Shown: positions 10,919-20,869 of the stretch, piece after piece
How positions within the stretch are numbered: the stretch's first letter is position 1
Layout of the letters: each line of letters starts with the position of its first letter
Assembly (NCBI RefSeq): GCF_047948215.1
Contig: NC_134464.1
Location: 37,085,520 to 37,149,519 of the forward strand
Length of the DNA stretch: 64,000 nt
Reading direction: 5' to 3'
From: Lycorma delicatula
Lineage: Eukaryota > Arthropoda > Insecta > Hemiptera > Fulgoridae
Program-made: the position numbers and the translations under genes
The notes under the pieces: model-generated
Database searches by the model: none
What the model saw: the letters and a program-made list of their open reading frames with translations, nothing else
What the model was told of the DNA's origin: nothing

Positions 10919-11910
10919 GCTTTTCTTTTTTTTCCTCGTCAGAGAGGAAACCTTTTACAGGTTCCATGTGGTTTCGTATCCCATAGTTTTGTAGAACTTT
11001 CCCTTGCGGGCCTATCCGCTAATTCATCTCACCTTCTATGGCCTGGTATGCCTGGTCCACCTTACATTATTATCACACGCCCCTGTGTCTTATCTCCACC
11101 CGTACCTCCATTGTTGGTCCAACGACTTGAAATCAGGGATCCTGCGGTTTTTTTTTTTACCTCAACTTTGGGGCCGGGGACTTGCCCTAAGGGAAACTCA
11201 GAGGTAGTTATTCACATCTGGATATCTTTCGCCAACTTTGTTTAAAATATTTTAACCAACATCCGGAACATTCCACGCTTCGTTTGGTCTCTGTAGCATA
11301 GTTCCAATGATGTTTTTGGAGATAAGAACGCCGAATTCTTTCTTACATGATTCCCTATGCTGCAGAAATCGATCTTACACGAACACCGTTGGTTCTGCGA
11401 TATCCTCTTCCCCACCATAATCACACTTCATGGAGGGTCTCAGCGTTCGCGCGCACAAGTGAGACTTAGATTACCCTTGACCAGTAAGGAATTGGATAAC
11501 TCGTTTCACAGTTTCCCGTGTTTTCGGTCCAGCCATTTGAAGGTACGGGATCAGTCTGTACGTCCATCTGGCCTTCGTCAACTGATCTCATCTTTCCTGC
11601 CATCTGCGGACAAGCGATGCCTGTGCAACCGCCTTACCCGCTCCCCTGTACATTTCCTCACTCTTCCGAAGAAGGAGATCCAGGGGCGGAAGTTTGGCCA
11701 CTACGTTGGCTGCATCGTCTGAGATGGTCCTGTCCTACAGTATACTCGAAGGGAGAGCCCTGTGCATCCGGCTAAGTATTGTACGGGCTCTCTCCCCTCC
11801 AGCGCGACGGACCAAACTAAGGGCTACATACAATACTTTCGAGAACACCGCCTTAGATAAAACCCTTCGCTTTGATGTGCGAGGCCCGCAGATGTTGGTA
11901 ATTATCTGAC
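10919..11910 (-). pseudogene. R1-like LINE, C-terminal ORF2 relic and 3' end
   Basis: The minus strand carries the region after the RT core of an R1-type LINE: KVLYVALSLV, then PPLDLLLRRVREMYRG and RRWQERWDQL, with stops and frameshifts further on. Sense order runs from 11910 down to a short A-rich 3' end near 10919 (aggaaaaaaaagaaaag). It is homologous throughout to the plus-strand copy at 48850-50224, which shares the YRGxGKxxAxAxLxRRWQERWD region and the 3' tail. Plus-strand frames such as 11357-11722 and 11518-11775 are shadows. The copy is 5'-truncated and dead. Confidence 0.7.
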
Positions 11911-11914
11911 GGAT

Positions 11915-12615
11915 TTATAATGCTAAAAATCGTACAATCATCACGAATTAAATAATCAGTTCGATCGATTAACCCATAAATTCGGTTGTTAAATTACTAT
12001 ATTTCAGTTTGTGTATAAAACTTCATTTAATTTTAACCACTAATTAATACGCAACTATTTAAATTGTTTTTTATCGCTACAAATGTAGTTATTTAGATTT
12101 TTCTTTCATATTTGACTTCTTAAAATAAATACATTTTATTATTAACATAGATTTGATATTAATAAAGTTTAATACTATTTTCATTAATTTGATTATTCTT
12201 AATTTGATTTAGATTTACATTTACTCATCTCCCAAGTTTTTAATATTATATTTATATAATAAAAATTGTAGATTTTATTTTCGAGTATAGTTTATCGTTT
12301 TTAATTATTTACGGCAGTGTTTTTATATTTCCATCCAAATAAAATCTTTTATGGAAATAATTTAAAACATTTTAATTAAAACAATAAAATTGGCCACTTT
12401 AAAAGTAAATAAAATTACTAATAATTAGTTTGGAAAGTTAAAAATACAACAAAAATTTTAAAAGAATTTTAATACTTAAAATTTAAGATTAATCAATAGC
12501 ATAATAGTGTATAAAGAAAAATAAGTAAATAAATATAATAAATAAATAAAGAAGAAATATTAATGATAAAAAATTTTAATTGACAAATAAATATTTATTT
12601 TCCTAAAAAACTGTT
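11915..12615. other. A+T-rich stretch without genes
   Basis: A+T-rich low-complexity DNA. No open frame or repeat match is worth naming. Confidence 0.6.
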
Positions 12616-12616
12616 C

Positions 12617-12903
12617 CACAATGAAAAATAAGCAATCTTCCGCGGCACAATAAGGTGAGAATGATATGTATAACATTAGATTAAGTGTAGTCTTGTACAG
12701 ACTTGAGCCGACCATTTCTGAGACGTGTGGTTAATTGAATCCCTACCACCAAAGTACTCTGGTCTCCACTGTCTAGTATTCAAACCGTATAAAAGCAATT
12801 AACTTTTACTAGGATTTGAACCTCACAAACTTCGACTCCGATAATCAGATGCTGAACAAGTAATTTGCGATGACGAGTTAACCAACAGGCCAACTCGATG
12901 GGT
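12617..12903 (-). repeat. SINE-B, alternate-tail subfamily, full length
   Basis: On the minus strand the head (cgagttggcctgttggttaa to aggttcaaatcctagtaaaa) and body match SINE-B. The 3' tail is not the common ctgaagtaatacct tail. It reads caccttattgtgccgcgg and then agattgcttatt, like the G-run copies at 12957 and 28893. Confidence 0.7.
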
Positions 12904-12956
12904 TAAATAAATATTTTGATCAATAAATTCGTCTTTCTTTCTTAATGTCAATGTCA

Positions 12957-13078
12957 ATAATAAGCAACTCCCCCCCCCCCCTTCGTACTAATAAGATGAG
13001 GATGACATACTCGTGTGTATGACTTGTAAATGTAGTGTAGTTTTGAACTGACTCAGGCTGACTATTCCTGAATATATT
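12957..13078 (-). repeat. SINE-B, alternate-tail subfamily, 3' fragment
   Basis: Only the 3' half is present. The minus strand ends in a G run (plus-strand C run at 12966-12980) followed by agttgcttatta. It lies about 50 bp from the full-length copy and in the same orientation. Confidence 0.65.
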
Positions 13079-13329
13079 TAAAATCGTTTTTTTTTATAAG
13101 ATTAAAAAAATGTTTATAATTTATAGGAGAGAAAAAACTGTAAAATTGAAGAATATTTATTTTTATTATTGTAAAACACCATAAAAATATTCGTTTTTAC
13201 GAATATGAAAGAATCCTTTTTCGTTAAATAATATTTATTATTGTAATTACGAGAGGTTATCTCTGAAACAAAGATCGTTTCATTGTAAAAAAAAAAAATT
13301 CAAAACGGTGTAAATGTTTTTTATTTTTC

Positions 13330-14420
13330 TTAAACTGCATACCTTATACGACTTCTGTATATAATCGCCACATGAATGAAGTCATTTATCGTAACGATAC
13401 ACCAGCCTCAAAATACCGTCGACGTATTCTTCTGCCACCAGTCTATTTAGCTATTGATTAACAACAATTTTAAGTTCATCGTCACCCGCGAATAATAATA
13501 TACCACTAAAAACGTTTTTCAATTTCCCAAAAAAATGGCAATCAGAAGAAGATAACTCCAGAATATATGGTGGGAGGTCGTAAATTTCCCATCAAAATGT
13601 TTTTAGTAAATCACGTGTCGAACCCGTAACATGTGGACGTGCATTATCGTGCAGCAGGACGACGCCGTCGGTCAGCCGCACACGTCGCCGATTTTGAATG
13701 GCACTCCGTAACTTACGTATAATTTCTCAGCAGGCTTCTGCGTTAATTCTTGTTGCACGTGGCATGAAATCTATCAGCAATATGCCAAACCGATCTTAAA
13801 AGACTGTGACCATCAGTTTGCGTCCAAATCGCTGTTGCTTAACCTTTGTTGGTCTGGTTGGTGATTGAAGATGACGCCATTCACTTGACTGCGTTTTCTC
13901 TCCGGCGTGCAATACGAAATCCCTTTCATTCCCAGTATTAATTATGGAATTTATTACCTTTTTCTGTGTAGCGCATACAAAATTCCAAGCCGATGCCATT
14001 CGGATTTTTTTGTGACGTTCCGTTAAGACGTGCGGTACCCAACGTGCACAAAACCTTCTGAATCCTAAATGCGACCGATAACAGCTCTTGAAATATCAGG
14101 TAAAAGAAGGGCCAGGTTGCAAATCGTTGAGCGACGATCTTTTCTGATTTTATCATAGTTACGTTTCAATATGTCCTCGGTGATTATCGAGGACATATTG
14201 AACGTTCCCCGAACGTTCTATATTATGCACATTCATTCTGTTATTTGTAAATCTTTCACACTATTTTCAGACGTTTCTTTTATTCATTACATTACCACTG
14301 TACACAGCAACCATCTGCCTATAAATTTCAGCCGGGTTAACGATTTGATGGTTTAAAAAACGTATGACTCCATGTGTTTCACAATCGGCGGCTACATCGA
14401 TTTTCCTATTAATTTTATAA
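13330..14420 (-). pseudogene. Dead mariner-type transposase
   Basis: The minus strand reads in order through a mariner transposase: an N-terminal helix-turn-helix region (KIDVAADCETHGVIRFLN, AEIYRQMVAVY), the middle (ALEF-like GLEFCMRYTEKGN, SSEWRHLQSPTRPTKVKQ, KLMVTVF, LLIDFMPRATRINAEA) and the C-terminal catalytic part (AIQNRRRVRLTDG, VVLLHDNARPHVTG, then about 34 residues to SSSD). It ends with GDYIQKSYKV. Family knowledge: mariner enzymes use a DD34D triad and a cut-and-paste reaction. Several frameshifts and stops break the frame. The first catalytic Asp (expected TGDE) reads TGNE, near 13925-13940. An inverted repeat sits at 14166-14201. I could not find the element's terminal inverted repeats. 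Confidence 0.85.
14166..14201. repeat. Perfect inverted repeat, 14-bp arms, inside the mariner relic
   Basis: tcaatatgtcctcg (14166-14179) and cgaggacatattga (14188-14201) are exact reverse complements around an 8-nt spacer. One arm encodes the ITEDI segment of the transposase on the minus strand; the other arm looks like an extra inverted copy. Confidence 0.85.
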
Positions 14421-14574
14421 CGTAATAAGTCACACGTAATCAAAGATACTACAACGCGCCAACTTACAGACAACAATGCAGTGTGTACAATACTAACTTG
14501 GCCATGACACAGGTTTGCCAACCTTAAGCAGAGAAATTTCCCAGCGGTCTTTACTTTAGAGTTATTTCTCATAT

Positions 14575-14849
14575 TTTTTAATTTTCATTAATGTAACTAA
14601 TACATTATATATTTGTTGATAAATCATCGAAGTAGCGATCTCATTTTCAATACCATACCTTTTATTTTGGAATTATTTACTCGTATTTTTAATAAAACTA
14701 ACACATAATAAATCATTTTAATTTAAAAAAAAAATTGTTTTTAGTAACCACAAAATAAAATATAATTAAAAATGAAATTATCGTAAGAAAAAAAAACACA
14801 GAATGAAAAAATATTATAAAAAAAAATAATTTAAATCATCGAAAACAAA
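14575..14849. other. A+T-rich spacer
   Basis: A+T-rich low-complexity DNA with no feature recognised. The mariner 5' end may lie here, but no inverted-repeat partner was found. Confidence 0.5.
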
Positions 14850-15530
14850 ACCTGCGGCAAAGGGATACAATACGGTGGTAAGGAGCTTTCTGTTAGAATT
14901 AACAAAAGATTAAGTAAAATTCGTCTTCGGTAAAATGGATGAATACACTATCAAGAATGACGCCACCAGCCGTTGATAGTGTTCCCTTAAGTAATGTAAA
15001 ACAAATAATAAAATGTAAATCGCGGGTTTGCGTTTGAAAAAAAAACACGAATAGTCAAGAAAGAATCTTTTTACAACGAATTAGATACAGATGTTAAAGT
15101 GGAGATAAGTAGATGGTAGATTTTAAAGAATGGTAGCTTTTTAAAAATCTCAATTTTCTGTTTTCCTCCTACCATTCCTGTTATTTTCTTTTTTTTTCTT
15201 TTTTAACTCTCTCTTACACAAATGCAAGAGCACGATCAAACTGATGTACATTAACACACGTACAGTTCTACATGACTACAAAACTTCTCTTTTTCAGTTT
15301 CCCTTTACAGTTAATAGTCCTTTCCGATGTGCCTCTGTCCACTTGCCTACACACAGCAATTTTATCTCATTCCTTCTCTTACCAATCAAAACACGTTTAA
15401 ACTCTTCTCTTTTCAAAATCCTTTTCTTCATTCCTCTATACCTCCGTTTTAAGTGTTGTCTTAACTTAAAACTTAACAAATATTCCTTACACTATCTGTT
15501 AATCAACAAGTGCCAATAACATCTAGATTT
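14850..15530 (-). repeat. Dispersed repeat Z, copy 1
   Basis: About 680 bp, homologous to 17755-18370 (same orientation) and 44510-45220 (opposite). Shared landmarks are the aacagaaa-with-ggtaaggag edge, the tcaagaatgacg stretch, gttaaagtggaga, ttaaaaatctcaatttt, and the cacacgtacagttctacatg segment. On the minus strand 15294-15491 stays open for 65 codons (see its own entry). The class is unknown. Confidence 0.65.
15294..15491 (-). other. Open 65-codon frame in repeat Z, unrecognised
   Basis: Basic peptide beginning CKEYLLSFKLRQHLKRRYRG and including REEFKRV, RRNEIKLLCV and KWTEAHRKGL before a stop. The corresponding frame in the 44 kb copy (44534-44734) is also open, one codon longer, with about a dozen replacements. 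There is no ATG at its start, so it may be an internal piece of a larger former protein. I do not recognise the family. Replacements are about as frequent as silent changes by eye, so selection is not shown. Confidence 0.35.
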
Positions 15531-15683
15531 GAATTAAATGTTAATTATTTTACTGTTAAAATGTGTCCTATGTGAATAGGAGCATAAGATTCAAAACATG
15601 AATAATGGTGTAAAATTTTCTTGTCGATCAAACCAGGTGAAAAAGGTCCCTAAGCATGCCACAATTAACATTTTCTTTCTTTT

Positions 15684-15957
15684 TCTGTTTAACTTTCGGA
15701 TTCACCGGAGGTATTACTTCAGAGGATGAAATGTATGAATGTAAATGAAATCTAGTCTTGTACAGTCTCAGGTCGATCGTTCCTGAAATGTGTGATTAAT
15801 TGAAACCCAACCAACAAAGAACACTGGTATCCACGATCTAGTATTAAAATCCGTATAAAATTAACTGCCTTTACTAGGACTTGAACGCTGGAACTCTCGA
15901 CTTCCAAATCAGCTGATTTGGGAAGACGCGTTCACCACTAGAGCAACGTGGTGGGTT
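15684..15957 (-). repeat. SINE-B, near full length
   Basis: On the minus strand it runs from cccaccacgttgctctagtg through the aaatcagctgatttggaagt and gttcaagtcctagtaaag segments to the common tail (tcatcctctgaagtaatacc, tccggtgaatccgaaagtta). It lies between repeat Z copy 1 and the TA run at 15983. Confidence 0.8.
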
Positions 15958-15981
15958 GAATAATAAACTTAACATATATAT

Positions 15982-15982
<1 letters not shown>

Positions 15983-16012
<30 letters not shown>
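15983..16012. repeat. (TA)n microsatellite
   Basis: A TA run just outside the SINE-B head. Confidence 0.85.
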
Positions 16013-16015
<3 letters not shown>

Positions 16016-17180
16016 TTATTATTTATTTTATATATCCACGATCTAATAACATACTAAAAGATCAGTAAAAGTCGAGAGCCTCACTACCATTCCACCTCAT
16101 TACCAATTTTGAGCTATCCGGGCGGATCTAATAAAATGGCTCAAATATCGAAATAAATGTCTTTTTTATTGTAACTAGTTATATCTTGAATTTATCGTAA
16201 ACTTTTTCAAACAAGTTGTATCACGGAAAATTTTATAAAGAAAAATTCTAATAATATTTTCATAAGGTCATAAATTAACGTGAGATGACGTTTTACTTAC
16301 ATCAAAAACAAAAGAAACTCGTTATTTATCTTAACAAATTGTTTTTAAATTTTTTTTTTAAATGTTGAACTCGAAGTTTAATATTCAATAAAGTTCATAT
16401 TTCTGGATAACTTTAGCAAGTTTAACATAAAAATCAGTTTTTCTCAATTTTTTACAAACATTTATTTATATTAATATTTTCACTGTTTGGTACGTGCTGA
16501 CTCATTTTACAGATATTATTCTCACAAATAAAAATTTACATAAATTTTTATTTTGCTAATAACTTATTTTTTTTATTTTTTGTTATTGAATTAACAAAAA
16601 AAAGTGTCATAAATTTATTGTAAAAATTTATGACACTCCTAGTAACGTTAAGTATTCCAATGTGAGAACATAATCTAAATTGGTTCGACCGTTGAGCTGT
16701 TACATTGGAACAAACATACTTGCATACACTCATACATCCTAAATACATTACACTTATTTTTGGGCAGTCTTGTAAAAAACAGATTAAATTAATAATGATA
16801 ATAATAATAATGTATAAAAAATTATCGTAAATAGATGAAGTTACAAAATAATTTAAATAGAAAAATTATTTAAGTTTATATCTGTTTAATTATTTAATTT
16901 TTTAATTAGTATACGGTAAACTCATCAACAGAGTAACCATTATTTCCGTAAAAGAGTTTACTTAAATAAACAAAAGAATTTCAGTAAAAATTACTTTCTG
17001 GAAAATAAATTGGAAGAGGATATTAGTAGTATTTTTTATTTGTGTAGGTAATTTATTAAAAATGGATAAAAAAGTTAATACGATCATTTTAAGGATCAGA
17101 TAATTGCGTTCAGTTACAAGAAAATCAATTATATGTTTAGGGGACAAAAGTGGAGACTATTATTACACCACCTTATCGTT
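16013..17180. other. A+T-rich stretch without genes
   Basis: No coding or RNA gene is recognised. It contains the 14-bp-arm hairpin at 16603-16637 and an ATA run near 16795-16810. Confidence 0.6.
16603..16637. repeat. Perfect inverted repeat, 14-bp arms
   Basis: agtgtcataaattt (16603-16616) is the exact reverse complement of 16624-16637, with a 7-nt spacer. It may be a small hairpin or the touching ends of an internally deleted inverted-repeat element. Confidence 0.85.
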
Positions 17181-17184
17181 TTTA

Positions 17185-17345
17185 TCTTATATATAAAGCC
17201 GAAGATTAGGTTATTTGTTTGTATCTGTCTGTTCTCGTATGACGCGAGAACCAACCGAACGATTGCTTTTAAATTTACGGGATACGTTCGTGTTATCCTA
17301 GGGAAGATTTTAAGGCATAGATCAAGCCGTAACACTCTTGAGGAT
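17185..17345 (+). repeat. Dispersed repeat K, copy 1
   Basis: Contains tgtttgtatctgtctgttctcgt, ccgaacgattgcttttaaat (compare the next copy) and gttatcctagggaag. The reverse complement is found at 48000-48120. Both frames at 17129-17360 are incidental. Confidence 0.5.
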
Positions 17346-17754
17346 GCAGTTGTCAATTAATGATACTCATTAAAGACCAAAAAAACTAATTATTAATTTA
17401 TTTCTGTTACTGTTTCAACAGAAATAAGTTGTGAAGATTTCCTCTTCAAAGATATGTGTACTTTAGTTATTACTAAACTGTATTTTGTAATTTAGTTCCA
17501 CTTTCTATAAAGTCTGAATACTTTAATTGTTATATTTATCAGTATTTTACCTACAAACATGATGTAAAGAATAGTCCAGGCTATTATTTTTAGTAAAAGT
17601 TTCTCATTCTTAAATACAAACACATTTTATTTGTATATATCATAAGTAGATTATATGTATAAGATTGTTCTTTCATTGAACATAATTTAAGTTTGAAAAT
17701 TATTGATAGTGACTTTGTTATATATAAACTGGATTAAAAGATTTAAAACAAAAT
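17346..17754. other. A+T-rich spacer
   Basis: No gene or recognisable repeat is seen. Confidence 0.5.
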
Positions 17755-18370
17755 TCAGTCATGAAGATAACAGAACAAGCGGTAAAAAAATTAGATAAGA
17801 TGGGGAGATTATCTTTTGGATTAACAGAAAATAAAGAGAAAGTCGAATCACGAATCTGAATACCGAATGAATGTGCTATAAAGAATGACGTCACCGGCAA
17901 AACTGACGTCAAAAAGAAGTAAAAGGATTTGGGTGGTTCGATATTTTTATAATATAAATACTGAAGTGACATCTGAAGTAATGTAAAACAAATAACTGTA
18001 GGTTGAATAAAAAACGAAATATCAAGAATCTTTTTTACAACGAAATATAGATGTTAAAGTGGAAACAGGTAAAGGTTAGATTTTAAAGAATGGTAGTTTT
18101 TAAAAATCTCAATTTTTCCTTTTTCCCTTTAATGTTACTACTAATTTCTCTTTCTCTTTTCTGAGCTCTTTCTTACAAACGTACACGAATATACGAACAA
18201 TTCTAGATGACTACAAAATTCTTTTTTTCAGTCTCTCTTTACAGTTAAGGATAGTCTGTCTTTTTGATGTGTCTCTGTCTATTTATATACACAGAAATTT
18301 TATCTCACTCCATTCAACAATAAAAACTCGTTGAAACTCTTCTCTTTCCAAAACCCTTATTAATATTACC
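17755..18370 (-). repeat. Dispersed repeat Z, copy 2, diverged
   Basis: Same orientation as the 14.85 kb copy, with shared ttaaaaatctcaattttt, gttaaagtggaaac and tctctttacagttaa landmarks. The small open frame of the other two copies is broken by stops here, and the end near 18350 is truncated. Confidence 0.55.
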
Positions 18371-18783
18371 AGAAATACAGTTTTCTTGATTTATTAATGA
18401 TAATTTTAAGATATTTAAAATTAAAAACTTATAATTTGACCTGCTATTTAAAGAGATTATTAAAATTAAATAAACGGTATTGTACTAAATCAAACTATTT
18501 TTTATTTATAATTACAAGGAATATGATTATACAATTATTAATTAATACTTAGAATTACATACGATATTAAAATTTAGTATCAATAAAAGCGAAATTATAT
18601 ATTTTTTTAATTCTTGGAAATGTGTTGTCATAATTTTAAAACCAATTTCTTTAGTAAGTTTTTTCAATTGCAATGTTACTGTTTTTGTATCTTAATTATT
18701 TGACTGGTTTGATGTAGTATTTAATTTGTTTCAATTCTGTGCCAAAATGTGATATATATTTAATGTGTTTTAGTATATATTGC
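18371..18783. other. A+T-rich spacer
   Basis: No gene or recognisable repeat is seen. The base composition changes abruptly to GC-rich at about 18784. Confidence 0.5.
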
Positions 18784-20050
18784 TACAACAGCCTGTGCTT
18801 ATTATCGGGGAGCGCGACGCTAACCAGTAGATGTCGGTAGACTCGCAGTCACCTGCGCACCCACACGCATGTTCTTCCCTCTAATGCATCTGACGCGCAG
18901 CTCTCCCACCACAGCGGCGCTGCAACTCCACTACTCACAGGCGCTAATAAAATATCAATGCTAGGAGGGCGAAAGCATCGACCAACACGGAGCGGAATCT
19001 GGCCCGACCGAGCCCAGCCAAGCTGCAAGAGCCCGAGAGAAGAAAGCCCCCCAAACTTCACCATACCAAACACCCACCATCCTTTCCTGATACTTACTAT
19101 TACGTCCTATACAGCACATGCGACTCTTGTATGAGCTGCTCTTTTCCACATTCCTTCCGGGTGTGCTTCTCTTTCTCGAAGGAAGAAGCGCATTGCTTCC
19201 TCAAAACCCTAGGGCTCCCGAAAGGCGTATTCCTGTTAGGCCGAAAGACGCTAGCACCGAAATGACTTCAGGGGATGAAATGGAATCAGGTCGGGAGAAC
19301 AAAGCTAATATGCCCTATGATCAGCCTCGGTCAACAATTTCTCACCGGTCTCAAGGATCAGAACGCTAATAACAATTCCGTCCATAAATAAAACAAAATA
19401 ACTATAACGCCACTAAATAAATAATGACCCGCATGATAAACGAAAGACACGGCAACAAGGGACATTCGTCCAGGTACTGCGATTAGTTGGGAGATATAAA
19501 CTCTCCCGCTCTCCTTGCGTTCCGTTCCGTTTCGGCAAAAGTATTCTGTCATCAACCATCACCAGGGGAAGAACATGAAGTTCCTTGGCCGATCCAATGA
19601 GGGACCTCCGGCGGATGCCAACACCCCCGCTGGAACAGCCGGTCCACCGAGGGAGCCGCTGAGCGCGGACGCTACCTTCCCGTACCAGCTTGCTGGATTT
19701 CAAGCGCCCTATCTGATTCAGCATGAAGCCCGCTAGCGCCAGGCCGAGTGGTAAAGACGGAGCCGGATGATCACCGTTCGAGGAGAACTGTCTCCGCCGC
19801 GCGGAAGACGACCAAAAATGCAGGGCTCTAGAGGCCACCACTGCCACACTATAGTGGAGACCCACCTTCGCTGAGGAGAAGCCCGGTTCGATTCCAACGA
19901 ACGAGCCGTAATTCCCCGAATACAACCGAATCGGAGACCAGCTTCCGGATCCAACTGCTCTTCTCAGGGTTACCTAGCAAAATCCACAAACTCAAACAGC
20001 CCTTTTCAGGGCTACGATAAGTTTAGGTTCCAGTTGCTGTAGTTCTGCGA
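18784..20050. other. GC- and CpG-rich island, unclassified
   Basis: Composition differs sharply from both flanks. Plus-strand 19118-19369 (83 codons, ending MPYDQPRSTISHRSQGSER) and minus-strand 19413-19925 (170 codons) are open, but I recognise neither protein. It ends with a histone-type stem-loop pair at 19951-20013. An A-box-like stretch (ggccgagtggtaaagacg, near 19741) and a B-box-like stretch (ggttcgattcc, near 19884) are too far apart for a tRNA. It could be the 5' part of an R1-like LINE, since an R1-like 3' end lies at 20325, or another retroelement or host sequence. Confidence 0.4.
19951..20013 (+). promoter_or_regulatory. Histone-mRNA-type 3' stem-loop and a weaker copy
   Basis: agcccttttcagggct at 19998-20013 forms a perfect 6-bp stem with a TTTC loop, preceded by ctcaaac and followed by acga. 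This is the shape of the 3' stem-loop of replication-dependent histone mRNAs. A second, imperfect version (tgctcttctcagggtt, 19956-19971, with two G-T pairs) lies 42 bp upstream. No histone coding sequence is visible before it, so its role here is unknown. Confidence 0.5.
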
Positions 20051-20319
20051 CCATATGTGCCTTAATATACATATAAATATATATATACATATATCTTACA
20101 TCCTAAACCCTTTATTATCTCTTTTACATATTTTAATTTTTTTTTTTTTTGTTAGAAATTGTATAGATGTATTTTTTATATAATGAACCACCAAAAATGC
20201 ATAAAAGACCATTTAAAATCATAAAAGTTTTATTAAGATTATGAAAAATAAATCATCGATAAAGAATATTTTTATAAAAATTATGTTTTATTTATTTGAG
20301 TATTATACAACAATTATCG
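20051..20319. other. A+T-rich spacer
   Basis: Separates the GC-rich island from the R1-like LINE end. No gene is seen. Confidence 0.5.
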
Positions 20320-20324
20320 ATAGA

Positions 20325-20862
20325 CAAGATATTGTTTTGGCAGAAGGCCCGAACCGGTTTGCCAATACTGTGAAGAAATAGATACCGTGGAACACACGAT
20401 ATACTTGTGTCACGGGTGGGACGAACTGAGGCACACATGGGCCATTCAAGGACTGACACCGGATAATACCGTACAATACATGATACCGGATAATACAACG
20501 AGACGCTGTTGAGTGAAACAGTGTAATCTGGAGGTAGAGTCTTAGAGGGGCAGCTCTGCTCATGAGAGAGATTGTTCGCTGAAGTGGACCACTCTTGATG
20601 ACTGACCGGGGACCCCCTGAGTTTGTGGGTAATAAAACAAAAAGACCGAGACCCGACTGGATCCCTCCCTTTGGGAGGGGGTACGGTTGGAGGCAGGCGT
20701 ATAAAAGACCCAATCCCGGCCTACTGGGTGAACGACCTCCGCGGGGAACGGCATAGACGAGTCCCGCGGGATCTCGGTAGATTAGAGGCAAAGGCAACCT
20801 CTGAGGGTATGAAATGCATTAGCTGGTCCACCCTTCTAGCTATGGGAGAAAAATAAAGAAAA
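20325..20862 (+). pseudogene. R1-like LINE 3' end with zinc knuckle and 3' UTR
   Basis: The plus strand encodes PVCQYCEEIDTVEHTIYLC and then HGWDELRHTW. This is the C-x2-C-x7-H-x4-C knuckle typical of the ORF2 C-terminus in R1-type LINEs. Frame is lost soon after. A GC-rich 3' UTR follows, with a small hairpin (ccctccctttgggaggg, near 20665), and the copy ends in A-rich sequence near 20862. The RT and endonuclease are absent. It is probably a different family from the 10.9 and 48.9 kb relics, since the 3' ends differ. Confidence 0.65.
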
Positions 20863-20869
20863 AAATTGT

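Noticed and set aside
11357..11722. 121-codon plus-strand frame
   Set aside because: It is antisense to the minus-strand R1-like LINE relic. The plus frames at 11004-11245 and 11518-11909 are rejected for the same reason.
19735..19900. Possible tRNA or RNA polymerase III gene (ggccgagtgg ... ggttcgattcc)
   Set aside because: The two boxes are about 140 bp apart and the predicted acceptor ends do not pair, so neither a plain nor an intron-bearing tRNA fits.
19413..19925. 170-codon minus-strand open frame as a host gene
   Set aside because: It is long mainly because the island is GC-rich and poor in stop codons. I recognise no domain, and there is no neighbouring exon or expression evidence.
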